Below are positions 10,669 to 19,876 of a stretch of 64,000 nt of DNA, piece after piece. The notes below the pieces were generated by a model. That model saw only the letters and a program-made list of their open reading frames with translations. It had not been told where the DNA came from and searched no databases. This DNA is from Wallemia ichthyophaga EXF-994 (lineage: Eukaryota > Basidiomycota > Wallemiomycetes > Wallemiales > Wallemiaceae), in assembly GCF_000400465.1 (NCBI RefSeq), contig NW_008806276.1, positions 372,001 through 436,000 on the forward strand. Reading direction: 5' to 3'. The position numbers and the translations under genes were made by a program. Positions within the stretch are counted from its first letter, which is position 1; the number at the start of each line of letters is the position of its first letter.

Positions 10669-11421
10669 TTAAGATCGAACGAGTGGCCGTGACTCGAGTT
10701 GAGTGAATGGTTTTGCGTGTGTCGAGTAAACGCTCTGCCTAATCGGCGTCGGTGGAGGAGAGGGATATGTGCCAGCAGGAGCACAGCCATGCTCCAGTTT
10801 TTGCCTCTTGAAAGAGACTGAAGCTGGCGTTGATGGCGGGGTGCGGTACAGAGTACTCTGGAACGATTCTAGATGGCTGCTGAGCGTCTCAATCTCGCCT
10901 TCACCCACTGTAACGTGATAGCCGAGGTGTGCAAATAGTTCTCTCTCCATCTGGTTGATCTCCTGGAGTGTAAACTGCCCTCTGGCCACGATATGCCACG
11001 AGCTATTGGCGAAGGTGTCGTCGTTGTTAACCTTGCTTGATATCATCAGCGCTGCGAGATACAGTCGCTGGCCAGCGCTCCCAGTGGCGTTGGGGAAGCG
11101 TCTCTTTAGCCTGTGCAACAGCACTAACGCAGATAAGCAGATATCGCCACTCAGCTGTGTCCGGTACATGGCGTACGCTATGAAATTGTCCAAGCTTGGT
11201 GCGTCCAGCGTAGTGGCGTGCAGTGGACAACTGAAGAGCGAGTAAAGGAATGCGGCAGACAAGCTTGCCAATGGATTCTGCTGTGGATTTGGTAGGCTGT
11301 TTAGCTGCGACTGCCTGAGATTGTAGCTGCGTGTGCGTGTGTACGTGTATGGTGTAGGTGGGGTCAGTGGTTGTGACATTGCCGTAACCATTTTTTGATC
11401 CAAGTCAACGCCTACTACCAA
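10669..11421 (-). CDS. PCL/PHO80-type cyclin
   Basis: A single exon of 250 residues, shortened if the ATG at codon 11 or 15 is used. The middle (about residues 75-175) is a cyclin N-terminal box of the Pcl/Pho80 family: FIAYAMYRTQLSGDICLSALVLL, then LKRRFPN, then LYLAALMISSKVNNDDTF and the helix LQEINQMERELFAHLGY. These cyclins bind Pho85/Cdk5-like kinases and control polarity, the cell cycle or phosphate response. The flanks are Pro/Thr/Ser-rich with SP/TP sites. It is divergent from VPS20 with 328 bases between the starts. Which Pcl subfamily it belongs to is not clear. Confidence 0.85.
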   Translation of the reverse strand: MVVGVDLDQKMVTAMSQPLTPPTPYTYTRTRSYNLRQSQLNSLPNPQQNPLASLSAAFLYSLFSCPLHATTLDAPSLDNFIAYAMYRTQLSGDICLSALVLLHRLKRRFPNATGSAGQRLYLAALMISSKVNNDDTFANSSWHIVARGQFTLQEINQMERELFAHLGYHVTVGEGEIETLSSHLESFQSTLYRTPPSTPASVSFKRQKLEHGCAPAGTYPSPPPTPIRQSVYSTHAKPFTQLESRPLVRS

Positions 11422-11749
11422 GATGTGATGCTGTCGCTAATTGCTTTGGGGTCTGAGGTACAACCGCGGCTCGATCAGTGCGTCTGAGATATAACTTTTA
11501 ACCGGTGTTTGACGGAACTAAACGGTGATTACTCAATTTATTCATGGAATAGCTCTTTTTATCCTCCCTCTGATCATTACCCTTGTAATTTAAATTGATA
11601 AAATTTTTGACAGCTCAGCGGGGCATTGCGAGTTTCTATTGCGGGGAGGGAAATGGGGAGATGGGAGGCGAGGACACGAGAAAATGTGATTACTCCAAAT
11701 ATACAATAAAATATCAATGTAAAAGAGTTATTTATATCTTTCATCTTCG
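11422..11749. promoter_or_regulatory. divergent intergenic region, cyclin and VPS20
   Basis: 328 bases separate the cyclin and VPS20 start codons and should contain both promoters. The part nearest VPS20 is AT-rich. I see no gene or repeat. Confidence 0.5.
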
Positions 11750-12331
11750 ATGGGCAACACACATTCAACCGACAGTATACTGCTCGACAATAAAATACAA
11801 AGGGATAAGCTAAATCATTTTAAGAAATCACTGGATAATTTAGCACAAGTAAATCACTCGCTAGCCGCAGAAGCAGTCGCCCGTTCTGACGTCACAGCGG
11901 CTCGCAAGTTTTTACAAATTAAATATGACAACATAGCGAGTGTGAGGCAGGTACAGGCGCAGCTGGATAGTCTGAGTGGAATAATAAAGGGAATTGAAGG
12001 CAAGCGTGAGGAGATGTTGTTGCTCGAGCAGTTGGAGCAGGGTAACCAGCTCCTGAGCAGACTGAACAAGACAATTAGATTGGAACGCGTACAAGACATA
12101 CTCAATTCCAAGGAAACACAAGAATCTTATCAGCAGGAGATATCTAATTTAATTTATACACCAATTCCAGACCTTCAACTGGATAATGAATTGGATAGCC
12201 TTGTTGATGAGGAACCAACACGACAGCTAAAATTACCACGGGTGCCAGAAGGGGAGGTTGGAGTGGATACAAACGAGCATAATGAGCACAATGAGCACAT
12301 CAAATCACCAGAACAACCCTTACCCGCTTAA
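11750..12331 (+). CDS. VPS20: ESCRT-III subunit Vps20 (CHMP6)
   Basis: A single exon of 193 residues starting MGN, an N-myristoylation signal (Gly2) as in Vps20/CHMP6. The body is a Snf7-type helical domain: ARSDVTAARKFLQIKY, then the long coiled coil VRQVQAQLDSLSGIIKGIEG, then LEQLEQGNQLLSRLNKTI. Vps20 links ESCRT-II to Snf7 polymerisation on endosomes during sorting to the vacuole. The C-terminal tail (NEHNEHNEHIKSPEQPLPA) is unlike other Vps20 tails. It overlaps, in another frame, the start of the downstream Sec7 gene by about 50 bases. See the findings for a possible splice that would join the two frames. Confidence 0.88.
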   Translation: MGNTHSTDSILLDNKIQRDKLNHFKKSLDNLAQVNHSLAAEAVARSDVTAARKFLQIKYDNIASVRQVQAQLDSLSGIIKGIEGKREEMLLLEQLEQGNQLLSRLNKTIRLERVQDILNSKETQESYQQEISNLIYTPIPDLQLDNELDSLVDEEPTRQLKLPRVPEGEVGVDTNEHNEHNEHIKSPEQPLPA

Positions 12332-14296
12332 TGGACTGCCAATTGATATCAGTCTACGTATCTGGCTCATGTATAATCAATTGCCCACAGAGACTCAGCA
12401 AATCGATAAATTCATTTTAAATTTCAGTGAGGCTTACTATGAGCACAACAAGCTCATCCCCCAAGACACTGTGTATATTCTCAGTTTCAGTATTCTTCTC
12501 CTCAATACAGATAAATTTAATAAGTCAAACAAACATAAAATGTCTAAACGTGACTTTATTAGGAATACCAACTATATTGGCATCTCTGAGTACTTTCTTG
12601 AGTATTTATACGACAACACTTGCTTTACCCCTTTCATTAAACTCGTTGATGCCACAAGATTGCCTTCAAATCACCCTTACAGCTACATTCTAAGCAACTC
12701 CCTCGATAGGCTTAGGTTACCCACTTTAAGCAAGCCAAACGACGCAAAATTTTCACTCTCAGACGCTTACTCCCTTTCAAAACTCAACAGTCTCTTCATT
12801 AACGCTCCTATAATACGCCTTTCTACTAATGAATTCCTTCGCCTCACTCATTACAGCAAACTGAGCATAAAGTTACCTAAAAACACTCTTTGGCGGAGTT
12901 TCGTGGTTATTTTAACAGGTTCACAGTTGCTGCTATACAAAAACATGAGTGTGCTTGCTTCTATAAGAAGTGAAATTGTTAAATTCAATGGCCTTGTTAA
13001 GGAGCACTTGACCAGTTCAAATAACACCCACGCTTCACTCAACCTCCGCAACCTTGATACTCCTTCCCAATACTCTTTTAAACCTGACGATATCATTCCG
13101 CTCGATGACTCTGTAGCTCTTGTAGACCACAGCTACTCTAAACACCCCAATACCATCACTCTCCATTCCCGCAAGTGTAAATACCTCCTTCAGACGCACT
13201 CTATCGAGAGCATGCATTTGTGGATTAGTTTGATCAACTACTCGGCGGCTTTTAAGTGGGCTAATGTCCGCATTCGCGGTCATTCTCTGTCTGATAGCCA
13301 TCTTCATTATGCTGGATTAAAAGCGCGGTCGAGATTACATAGCAGTGCTAGTACATCAGAATTTGCGAGAGCATCTACAGCTACGTCTACATCCGCATCT
13401 ACACCCACATCCACACCTACACCCACTTCATCTCAATCTTCACCCCAATCGCCCACCTCACCGACACTGAACCGCGTTGGCGATTTTGACTCGGCAGTCG
13501 ACTCGATTAGTGCGCACATGCACGCGTCTTCGAATGCTCACTCTCGCTCGAGCAAGCTAAAAGTGGGTATTAACAAAGCTGGAGAAGGCGGGCTAACAAG
13601 ATGCTGCAGACCAAGTTGGCGCACCTGACGCGGTTACAGGAGGAGAACAGCGCGCATTTGAGTGATACGCTCAATAAACTAGAGCTTTGTGGTACGCTGA
13701 CGCCCTTCCGTCGCTCGACGCGTAGCCGGCTGAACGGGGAGCTGGTAGCGATGCTCACGGGGGCACTGGCAGAGCTGCGCGTCGCCGAGGCTAAGTATGC
13801 TTCTGTCGCAGCTACCCTCGCGGGAGATCTGGCTGTCGAAGAGAAAATAGAAGCGAGGTCGGTTAGCGTTGGTATGCGCGCTGCGGCTGTACACTCCCAG
13901 GCTAGTAGAGTGCGTAGAGCTCAGAGTATGTTTGTAGGCGAGGGTGTGGGTGATGTAGGCGGGGAAGTTGGGAATTTGGAAGGTGTGCAAGCTACAGATC
14001 ACACCACTGACCATTCACCTAATCACTCACCTGACGCCCTCCAACACACCGCCTCCATTCGCTCTAATCGCACTCAGAAATACTCCTCCGCTACGAGCCT
14101 CGCGCTACAGGAACAAGACAACGAAGAGTATCCATCGAATAGCACCAGTACCACGGCCACCTCTTCAAATAACCACTACGGCCATATTTCAGTCATCAAG
14201 ATGCCAGACGCGGTGCGCAAACACGCGCGTAACTGGAGCCAAGGAGGAAGCACGAGCAAAGAGATAGTATCGCCGACGACGCAAAAGACTGAGTAG
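12282..14296 (+). CDS. Sec7/PH domain protein, EFA6/Yel1-like Arf exchange factor with N-terminally truncated Sec7 domain
   Basis: Two exons (12282-13562, 13610-14296; 47-nt intron with CTAAC branch site) give 655 residues from the first ATG. Residues about 15-115 match only the second half of a Sec7 domain: IDISLRIWLMYNQLPTETQ carries the Glu of the catalytic finger, followed by DTVYILSFSILLLNTDKFN and the MSKRDFIRN motif. The first half of the domain, including the motif normally just before this point, is absent. A PH domain follows (WRSFVVILTGSQLLLYKN; KYLLQTHSIESMHLWISLIN), then Ser/Thr-rich linkers and a coiled coil across the intron (LTRLQEENSAHL). Sec7-PH-coiled-coil is the order in EFA6-type Arf6 exchange factors. 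The start lies inside VPS20, so this gene has no promoter space of its own. Confidence 0.7.
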
Positions 14297-14381
14297 AATT
14301 TATAGGACGAGTAAATATTTATTTGTTGTGTCATCAGTTGTGTTATCAATGTCATCATCTTGAACCACCACCACCAACACC

Positions 14382-15848
14382 ATGAGAGATCACCGCGATG
14401 ACCCGCACTACACTCCCACACCGGGTAGCTCACAGCCTCCGACACAGGCACACTCGGATAGCCTTATTATCCCGCGTACCCCAGTCACCTCTCTCTCCTC
14501 GCAGATAGTCCTCAGTGAGGAAGCGTATACGGCTGCACTCAGTGCGATCATCAAACGCGATTTCTTCCCGCATTTGAAGGCTGCAGATGAATTGAGCGCG
14601 AGTGTGAACAATTGGCGTGGTGGTGGTACTCCCGCCACAACCACTGCTGCTACTCCCACTCCCGCCAATGCCCCCCACTCTTACTCCTTCGCCTCCCTCT
14701 CCTTATCTGAATTCCAGTCGCGGTTCACCTCGGAAGACAACGCCAGCTTCAGCTACCAGCTGCACAAGGCGAACAAGCGGCGGCGAGAGGTGTATCGCTG
14801 GGCATACGATGCAGAGCAACTAGCGAATGAGCGCATCCAGCTTGCCAATGCGGGTATGAACGAGCGCATTGAGGGTGTGCACAACCCCATGGACGACGGC
14901 GAACGGAAGCTTCTGGCAGCCACAGAAGGCAAACTTCATACCACCACTTCTCAAATCTCTCAACACGCCGGCGAGGGCAATTCACAAGCACTCGTGCGGC
15001 GCGAAAAGCAGTCGATGCGCGAGCTCGAGTTGGGTGTTGAAAAGCGATCCACGGAGCACGGTCTAATTCCAACTTGTACCTCACAGCAAGACAACAGAAG
15101 CGCAGCCGTTACCGCTTGGCCCCTCACCGCCGCTAATAATCTCATGTTCCAACCTGATGCGACAACACCTAATTTTGGCTATCGTGGCCACTTTGCCACT
15201 CGTCATCGAGAGGCGGAGAATCGCGCTAAGCGCGTTACTAACTATCCGGCAACTCATCTTTCCGGTGCTCATAGTGACGGTGTCGGTGATGGCGAAAGCA
15301 GTGCGACTGGTAGCGTAGACACCAATGCTATCAACGCTGCTGTTAATGCTGGTGCTGATAGTGGTGCAAGCACACCCACTCACACTCTCCCTTCCGTGCG
15401 CGGTTATACCTTTGTCGAAAGCTCATCACAACCAGAACCAGAACCTCAAAAGCGGACTCGCGGACGTGTTGATAAGGAGGAAGAGACAGTGTGGGACAGT
15501 CGTGCGTATCTACTACTCGCGCTCTTACTCACCAACTCACCACTCACTTATCCTCCAGCTGGCGACTTCAAGATACCGCGGCTGAGTAGACGTGACAGAC
15601 TGGGACAGCAGCTGGCGTCGCAGGCGCAAAACAAGGCAAAAGGTGGAACAAGTGGAGCAGGTGTCACTCCCAACACTCCCGCGAAAACACCCCGATCCGT
15701 TGCTCTCAGTCCGGCCGGTCACGCTCTCCTGCAGAAAACTAAAAGCAGGCGAGACAATGGCGCGACGGATGCTCCAATCAGATCTCGCATCAACCAGTCC
15801 CCGGACATTCGCAGGAAAGACAGACCTTGGACTCCTACACCTAAGTAG
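14382..15848 (+). CDS. ESS2: ESS2/DGCR14-family spliceosome-associated nuclear protein
   Basis: Two exons (14382-15501, 15559-15848) give 469 residues. Family signatures in order: LSEEAYTAALSAIIKRDFFP near the N terminus, SLSEFQSRFTSEDNASF, WPLTAANNLMFQPD, then NPATxLSG-like YPATHLSG, YTFVES and FKIPRLSRRDRL near the C terminus. The Es2/Bis1/ESS-2 family associates with the spliceosomal C complex. The 57-nt intron at 15502-15558 is a multiple of three and free of stops, so the gene also reads as one 488-codon frame. The spliced form restores the expected SPGDFKIP junction, and the intron has a GTGCGT donor and a CCAG acceptor. Low-complexity Ala/Thr/Pro insertions separate the conserved blocks. 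Confidence 0.88.
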   Translation: MRDHRDDPHYTPTPGSSQPPTQAHSDSLIIPRTPVTSLSSQIVLSEEAYTAALSAIIKRDFFPHLKAADELSASVNNWRGGGTPATTTAATPTPANAPHSYSFASLSLSEFQSRFTSEDNASFSYQLHKANKRRREVYRWAYDAEQLANERIQLANAGMNERIEGVHNPMDDGERKLLAATEGKLHTTTSQISQHAGEGNSQALVRREKQSMRELELGVEKRSTEHGLIPTCTSQQDNRSAAVTAWPLTAANNLMFQPDATTPNFGYRGHFATRHREAENRAKRVTNYPATHLSGAHSDGVGDGESSATGSVDTNAINAAVNAGADSGASTPTHTLPSVRGYTFVESSSQPEPEPQKRTRGRVDKEEETVWDSRAYLLLALLLTNSPLTYPPAGDFKIPRLSRRDRLGQQLASQAQNKAKGGTSGAGVTPNTPAKTPRSVALSPAGHALLQKTKSRRDNGATDAPIRSRINQSPDIRRKDRPWTPTPK

Positions 15849-15913
15849 CATTTTTTGTGTATGTTACTACATGCATCCATTTATTTATACAAAAAGCTAT
15901 CAAATCAACACAT

Positions 15914-17247
15914 TTACGTGCGACGTTGGTAAATTTGACCAAATTGACCAGCCGTGGAAGCAAGCGGGGATCTTTTCAGCTGCGCCAGGCTCCTTGCAGC
16001 TTCTAAGAGTTGTTCGATTGCCGTATCGGAAATTTGATGGTGTACTACGATCCTGTTAGATCCGATAACAATATCAGCATGGCTGTTGACGTGCTGAATA
16101 AACTCTTCGAGCGTCACTCCAATGGAGGTGCAGTCGAAAAAGACCATGGATGATTCCACCGGCGACAATATCCTAATACCGAGTTCTTCGAAACCCTTGG
16201 CTAGGGTCTGGGCTTGTGAGTGTGTCTTCTTAATGAGGGGGAGGTGTTTATCAATGGCAAAGTCGGCACATTCGACCATGAATCCTGACTGACGAATACC
16301 GCCTCCGAACAGCTTCTTGAACCATCTAGCTTTGGCAATGAATTTCTCGCTGCCGACGAGGATGGACCCGATGGGTGCGCCGACACCTTTACTCAAACAC
16401 AAACTGACGCTGTGGAAAGGATCGCAGAGCTGTTTGATGGATAGGCCAGTAGCCGCATGCACTGGGCGGGAGGTTAGACTGAGTGATTGTGCGTACATGC
16501 AAACGCAAACGTACCGTTCCAAAGACGCGCGCCATCGAGATGCATAATGAGACCTTGTCTAGTAGCCCAATCGCTTATGCGCACCATCTCCGACTGAGGG
16601 AAAACGAGGCCATTCTTTGTATTTTCAAGACTAACAACGCGCGTAGGAGCAGAGCAGAGATCCTCATCTAGCACAGCATGGCTCTGTACATCTTGCAGAG
16701 TGAGATGGTGTGTATTCACCGGCTCGACGGGAGTTATCTGGGCCTGGGAGTGGAATGCTACACCACCCGTCTCGTATTTGTAAATATGAGCGTGGGCATC
16801 GCACAAAACGCTGTGTGGCGGCTGCGTTAGGTGGGTGCGCAAACCGACCTGGTTGGACATTGTACCCGATACGCAGAACATAGCAGCTTGTTTTCCAGTC
16901 ATACGAGCTATTTTGTGTTCGAACTTCTGCGTGCTCTCGTCTTCCTGTGTTCGTGTTAGTTGTATAGTGCGTGCGTTTCGCAATGCACTCACGCCGTATA
17001 CATCGTCACCACGCGACGCATGTGCTAATGCATAGGCGAGCATCTCATCAGTCTTTGTGCGCTGTTAGCCTGCTTATCCTGCGTGTACTGCTGCTTATTC
17101 ACCGGAGCTGTTATCGTATCCGCTGTACTCCCGTTCAGCCTCGAAACAACCACAACCAAAATACTCACTCCTGAAATCACGCGATAAGGATTCTAGTTTA
17201 CGTGCGTGCGTTGAAAAGTTTCGTAGATTACCCAATCCAATTCTCAT
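15914..17247 (-). CDS. GLY1: L-threonine aldolase (PLP-dependent)
   Basis: Five exons (17247-17169, 17122-17103, 17052-16993, 16944-16515, 16461-15914) give 378 residues. The motif DFR-TDTITAP-TDEM is split over three exons, one of only 20 nt. GDDVYG-EDE, the helix around KQAAMFCVSGTMSNQ, MHLDGARLWN and the PLP-lysine motif SLCLSKGVGAPIGS are all intact. The enzyme cleaves threonine to glycine and acetaldehyde. The first 25 residues (MRIGLGNLRNFSTHARK) look like a mitochondrial presequence; an upstream in-frame ATG at 17322 would add 25 more. Introns of 46, 50, 48 and 53 nt have CTAAC-like branch sites; the 48-nt one is also open in frame. It faces ESS2 tail to tail. Confidence 0.9.
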
Positions 17248-17438
17248 GGTTGTTCTTGATGAAATCTTAGTCGATGCGCTGTGCCATATCCCGCTGAATA
17301 GCCGAGGGCACAGGGAGGACAACAGAGAATCAGATGACTACACAAAGCGAGTCCTGAGAGCGGTCAAGATGAAAATTTAATCAGTTTAGTTGCGCATCGA
17401 CTTCTGTGCACTGTCTTCTCTCTTCAAATATCTTCATC

Positions 17439-19054
17439 ATGTCAGGCATAGACAAGCGTATCCCAATTACTATTGTGTCTGGATTCACTGGCTACGGTAA
17501 ATCTGACGCTGTAAGTTAGGTGTTGACGGCGTGTGCACTGGCTGACTTTTCTCGCAGATTGCACACATCCTCAAATCAAAGGCAGCAGATTTGAGAACAG
17601 TGGTGCTTACGCAGAATGTAGACAGGATCAAGAACATGGTAGAATCTGCCGCGGATTGCGTACAACTCAAAGGCAATTGCGGCTGCTGCAGCTTCCGTTC
17701 AGAACTCACTAGCCAGATCTACGATATCGCCAACACTGGCAAATACGACTACATGCTCATTGAGTCCTCTGATGCTGCTGATCCTGAAGAATTGGCTGAG
17801 ACTGTCGCTGTCGAAATGGAGAACGACGACCAAGACGATGAGGCTGAGGAAGATGATGCAGAAGTTGACGAATGTGAGCGTGTTGCTGGCGAGAAAGTAA
17901 AACAAATCCTTAAGGAAGGTGGTCTGGTAAAATTTGTCAAGATGGACACTGCTGTGACAATCGTCGATGGTGAAAAATTGCTCAACGACTTCCACTCAAC
18001 TGAATTCGTTGGTGATGGCGAGAAAAACGATGAGGACGATGAAGAGGAGGAATCAACACTGACTGATGCCCTCATCGCACAAATTGAGTTCGCAGATATT
18101 GTCTACCTCAACAACGCATCAAAGATGTCAGAAGATGCTAAGATGCACGCTGAAGGCGTTGTTAAGTCGCTCAATCACCGCGCTACAGTTGTCCAAGTCG
18201 ACAACGCAGCCGTAGACGCAAAGGATGTTATCCACAGTGGTTTGTTCAACCCAGAACAATCATTCAACCCACAGTGGTTGCAATCAGTGAAAAATCCAAA
18301 CGGCGGTGACTCATACACTAACAAGAACGACATTGAGTCTTTCGTTTACAGACGCAAAGTGCCTTTCCACCCAGCTCGTCTCGCAAAGCTGTTCAAGGAG
18401 TCATTCCACTTTATTCAACAATCAGATGCCCAAGACGCTCAAGAAGATGAGTGGGAAGATCAAGAAGAAGAGGTCGTTGAGGATAAAGGCAAGGGTAAGG
18501 CTGCTGCTATTGAAGAAGACAAAGAGGAACCAGCACAAATGGATGAAATCACTACTGAGAATATAGTTGATGCCATCGACAGAAAGCAGAAGAGTGTATT
18601 CGCTTCTCTCCTCAGAGCTAAGGGTAGCTTCTGGATTGCTTCAAGAGCAGCAGTCGGTGGTGCAATTCAAGCATCAGGACCTGTGTTGAGTGCTGCTTCT
18701 GGCGAGATGTGGTACACCAAGATCCCAGAAGATGAAATTTCTCAAATCAGCCCAGATGAGCAGAAGTACATTAAGGATGTTGTGTTTGATGAGAAATTCG
18801 GTGACAGACGTCAAGAAATCTACATTGTCGGTGGACCAAACTTTAACAGAAACGAGGTTGAGCAAGCACTCGACAGTGCCTTGTTGACTGATGATGAGTT
18901 CAACACGTATAAATCCATCTACGATAAGCAGATGGGTGTGTTTGACAAAGATGAAGAGCTCTCCAAGGCGTTTGACGGTGACTCAGAGTTTGTTCAATGG
19001 GTCGACGATCTCATCATGGCACTCCTCGACCAAGAGGAGGAGGATGAGCAGTAA
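17439..19054 (+). CDS. ZNG1/CobW-family (COG0523) metal GTPase
   Basis: Two exons (17439-17510, 17558-19054; 47-nt intron) give 522 residues. Exon 1 carries the P-loop GFTGYGKS, split from the following helix by the intron. Exon 2 has the family's Cys motif GNCGCC (the CxCC metal site) and an ESSDAADPEELAE segment equivalent to the usual ESTGxADP. COG0523 proteins are GTP-driven metallochaperones; fungal ZNG1 hands zinc to methionine aminopeptidase. Compared with the family, the guanine-specificity motif NKxD reads NNAS (in YLNNASKMSED), and two long acidic insertions (about residues 110-130 and 310-345) are present. GTP hydrolysis is therefore uncertain. Confidence 0.8.
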
Positions 19055-19155
19055 TTTGCAAATATCTTATACCAAACGTATCAAAAGACACAGTAATTTA
19101 ACTTTTCAAATATAGATTCAAATTTACAATATACGTCATCAGTGTAATCTTTTGA

Positions 19156-19749
19156 TTACTTGGTTTGCTTCTCTAGTGCGCTTGTGCTCCTATCTGAGAA
19201 CTCTTTGTTCAATTTCAGAAACTGTTTGAAGCGTTCATCCGAGGCGTCAGCGAGTAGCTGGAAGAGGACAGTTTCTGAAGTTGATATTCTGCCGCCCGAC
19301 TGTCTGATTTGATCAAGTGCGGTGTCTTTATGAGTAGCGTGAGAGCTGGACACGCCATCAATGATCACGTGCACGTCAAAGCCCTTAGCTATAAGCTCGA
19401 GTGAAGTTTGGAGAATGCAGATATGAGTTTCTACACCGACCAAAACGACTGAACGGATTTTATTAGTCTTGAGGGCATACAAGACGTCATCATTTACCAT
19501 CGAGAATCTCGTCTTACTGATAGGATCTGTAGTGAGGAGATGACTGTTGCTGAAATCAATTTCACTAACTGTCTTCCCCAAAGATTGTGGATTCTGTTCA
19601 GAGATCAAGACTGGTACATTTAGAAGCTTTGAGAATTGGACCATTTTATTTGAAACATTAACAACATGATCAAAATCCTTAATCACTTTAGCGAATATTC
19701 CCTGTACATCACAAACGAATAGAGCAGTTTGATTTTGGTGTAAGGACAT
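19156..19749 (-). CDS. isochorismatase-like cysteine hydrolase (ISOC1/YcaC type)
   Basis: A single exon of 197 residues from the ATG at 19749. The catalytic triad of the superfamily is visible: Asp in FVCDVQG, Lys in PISKTRFSM and Cys in GVETHICILQT. The fold (LVGVETHICILQTSLELIAKGFDVHVI) matches ISOC1/YcaC-type hydrolases, whose substrates are mostly unknown. The frame extends upstream to 19887, but that extension would overlap the last exon of the FHIP gene and looks non-conserved, so the shorter start is preferred. The gene lies 127 bases downstream of the FHIP stop on the same strand. Confidence 0.85.
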   Translation of the reverse strand: MSLHQNQTALFVCDVQGIFAKVIKDFDHVVNVSNKMVQFSKLLNVPVLISEQNPQSLGKTVSEIDFSNSHLLTTDPISKTRFSMVNDDVLYALKTNKIRSVVLVGVETHICILQTSLELIAKGFDVHVIIDGVSSSHATHKDTALDQIRQSGGRISTSETVLFQLLADASDERFKQFLKLNKEFSDRSTSALEKQTK

Positions 19750-19876
19750 TAGTGGTCTTTGATAAGCTGTTGGTGGTTCAGGTTGGAGTGGATGATGTTG
19801 ATTGGATGGCTGATCAAGATGCCTTGAATCACCGATGATACAAAGTGTCATATGATAATAAATCCATCTTATATCT

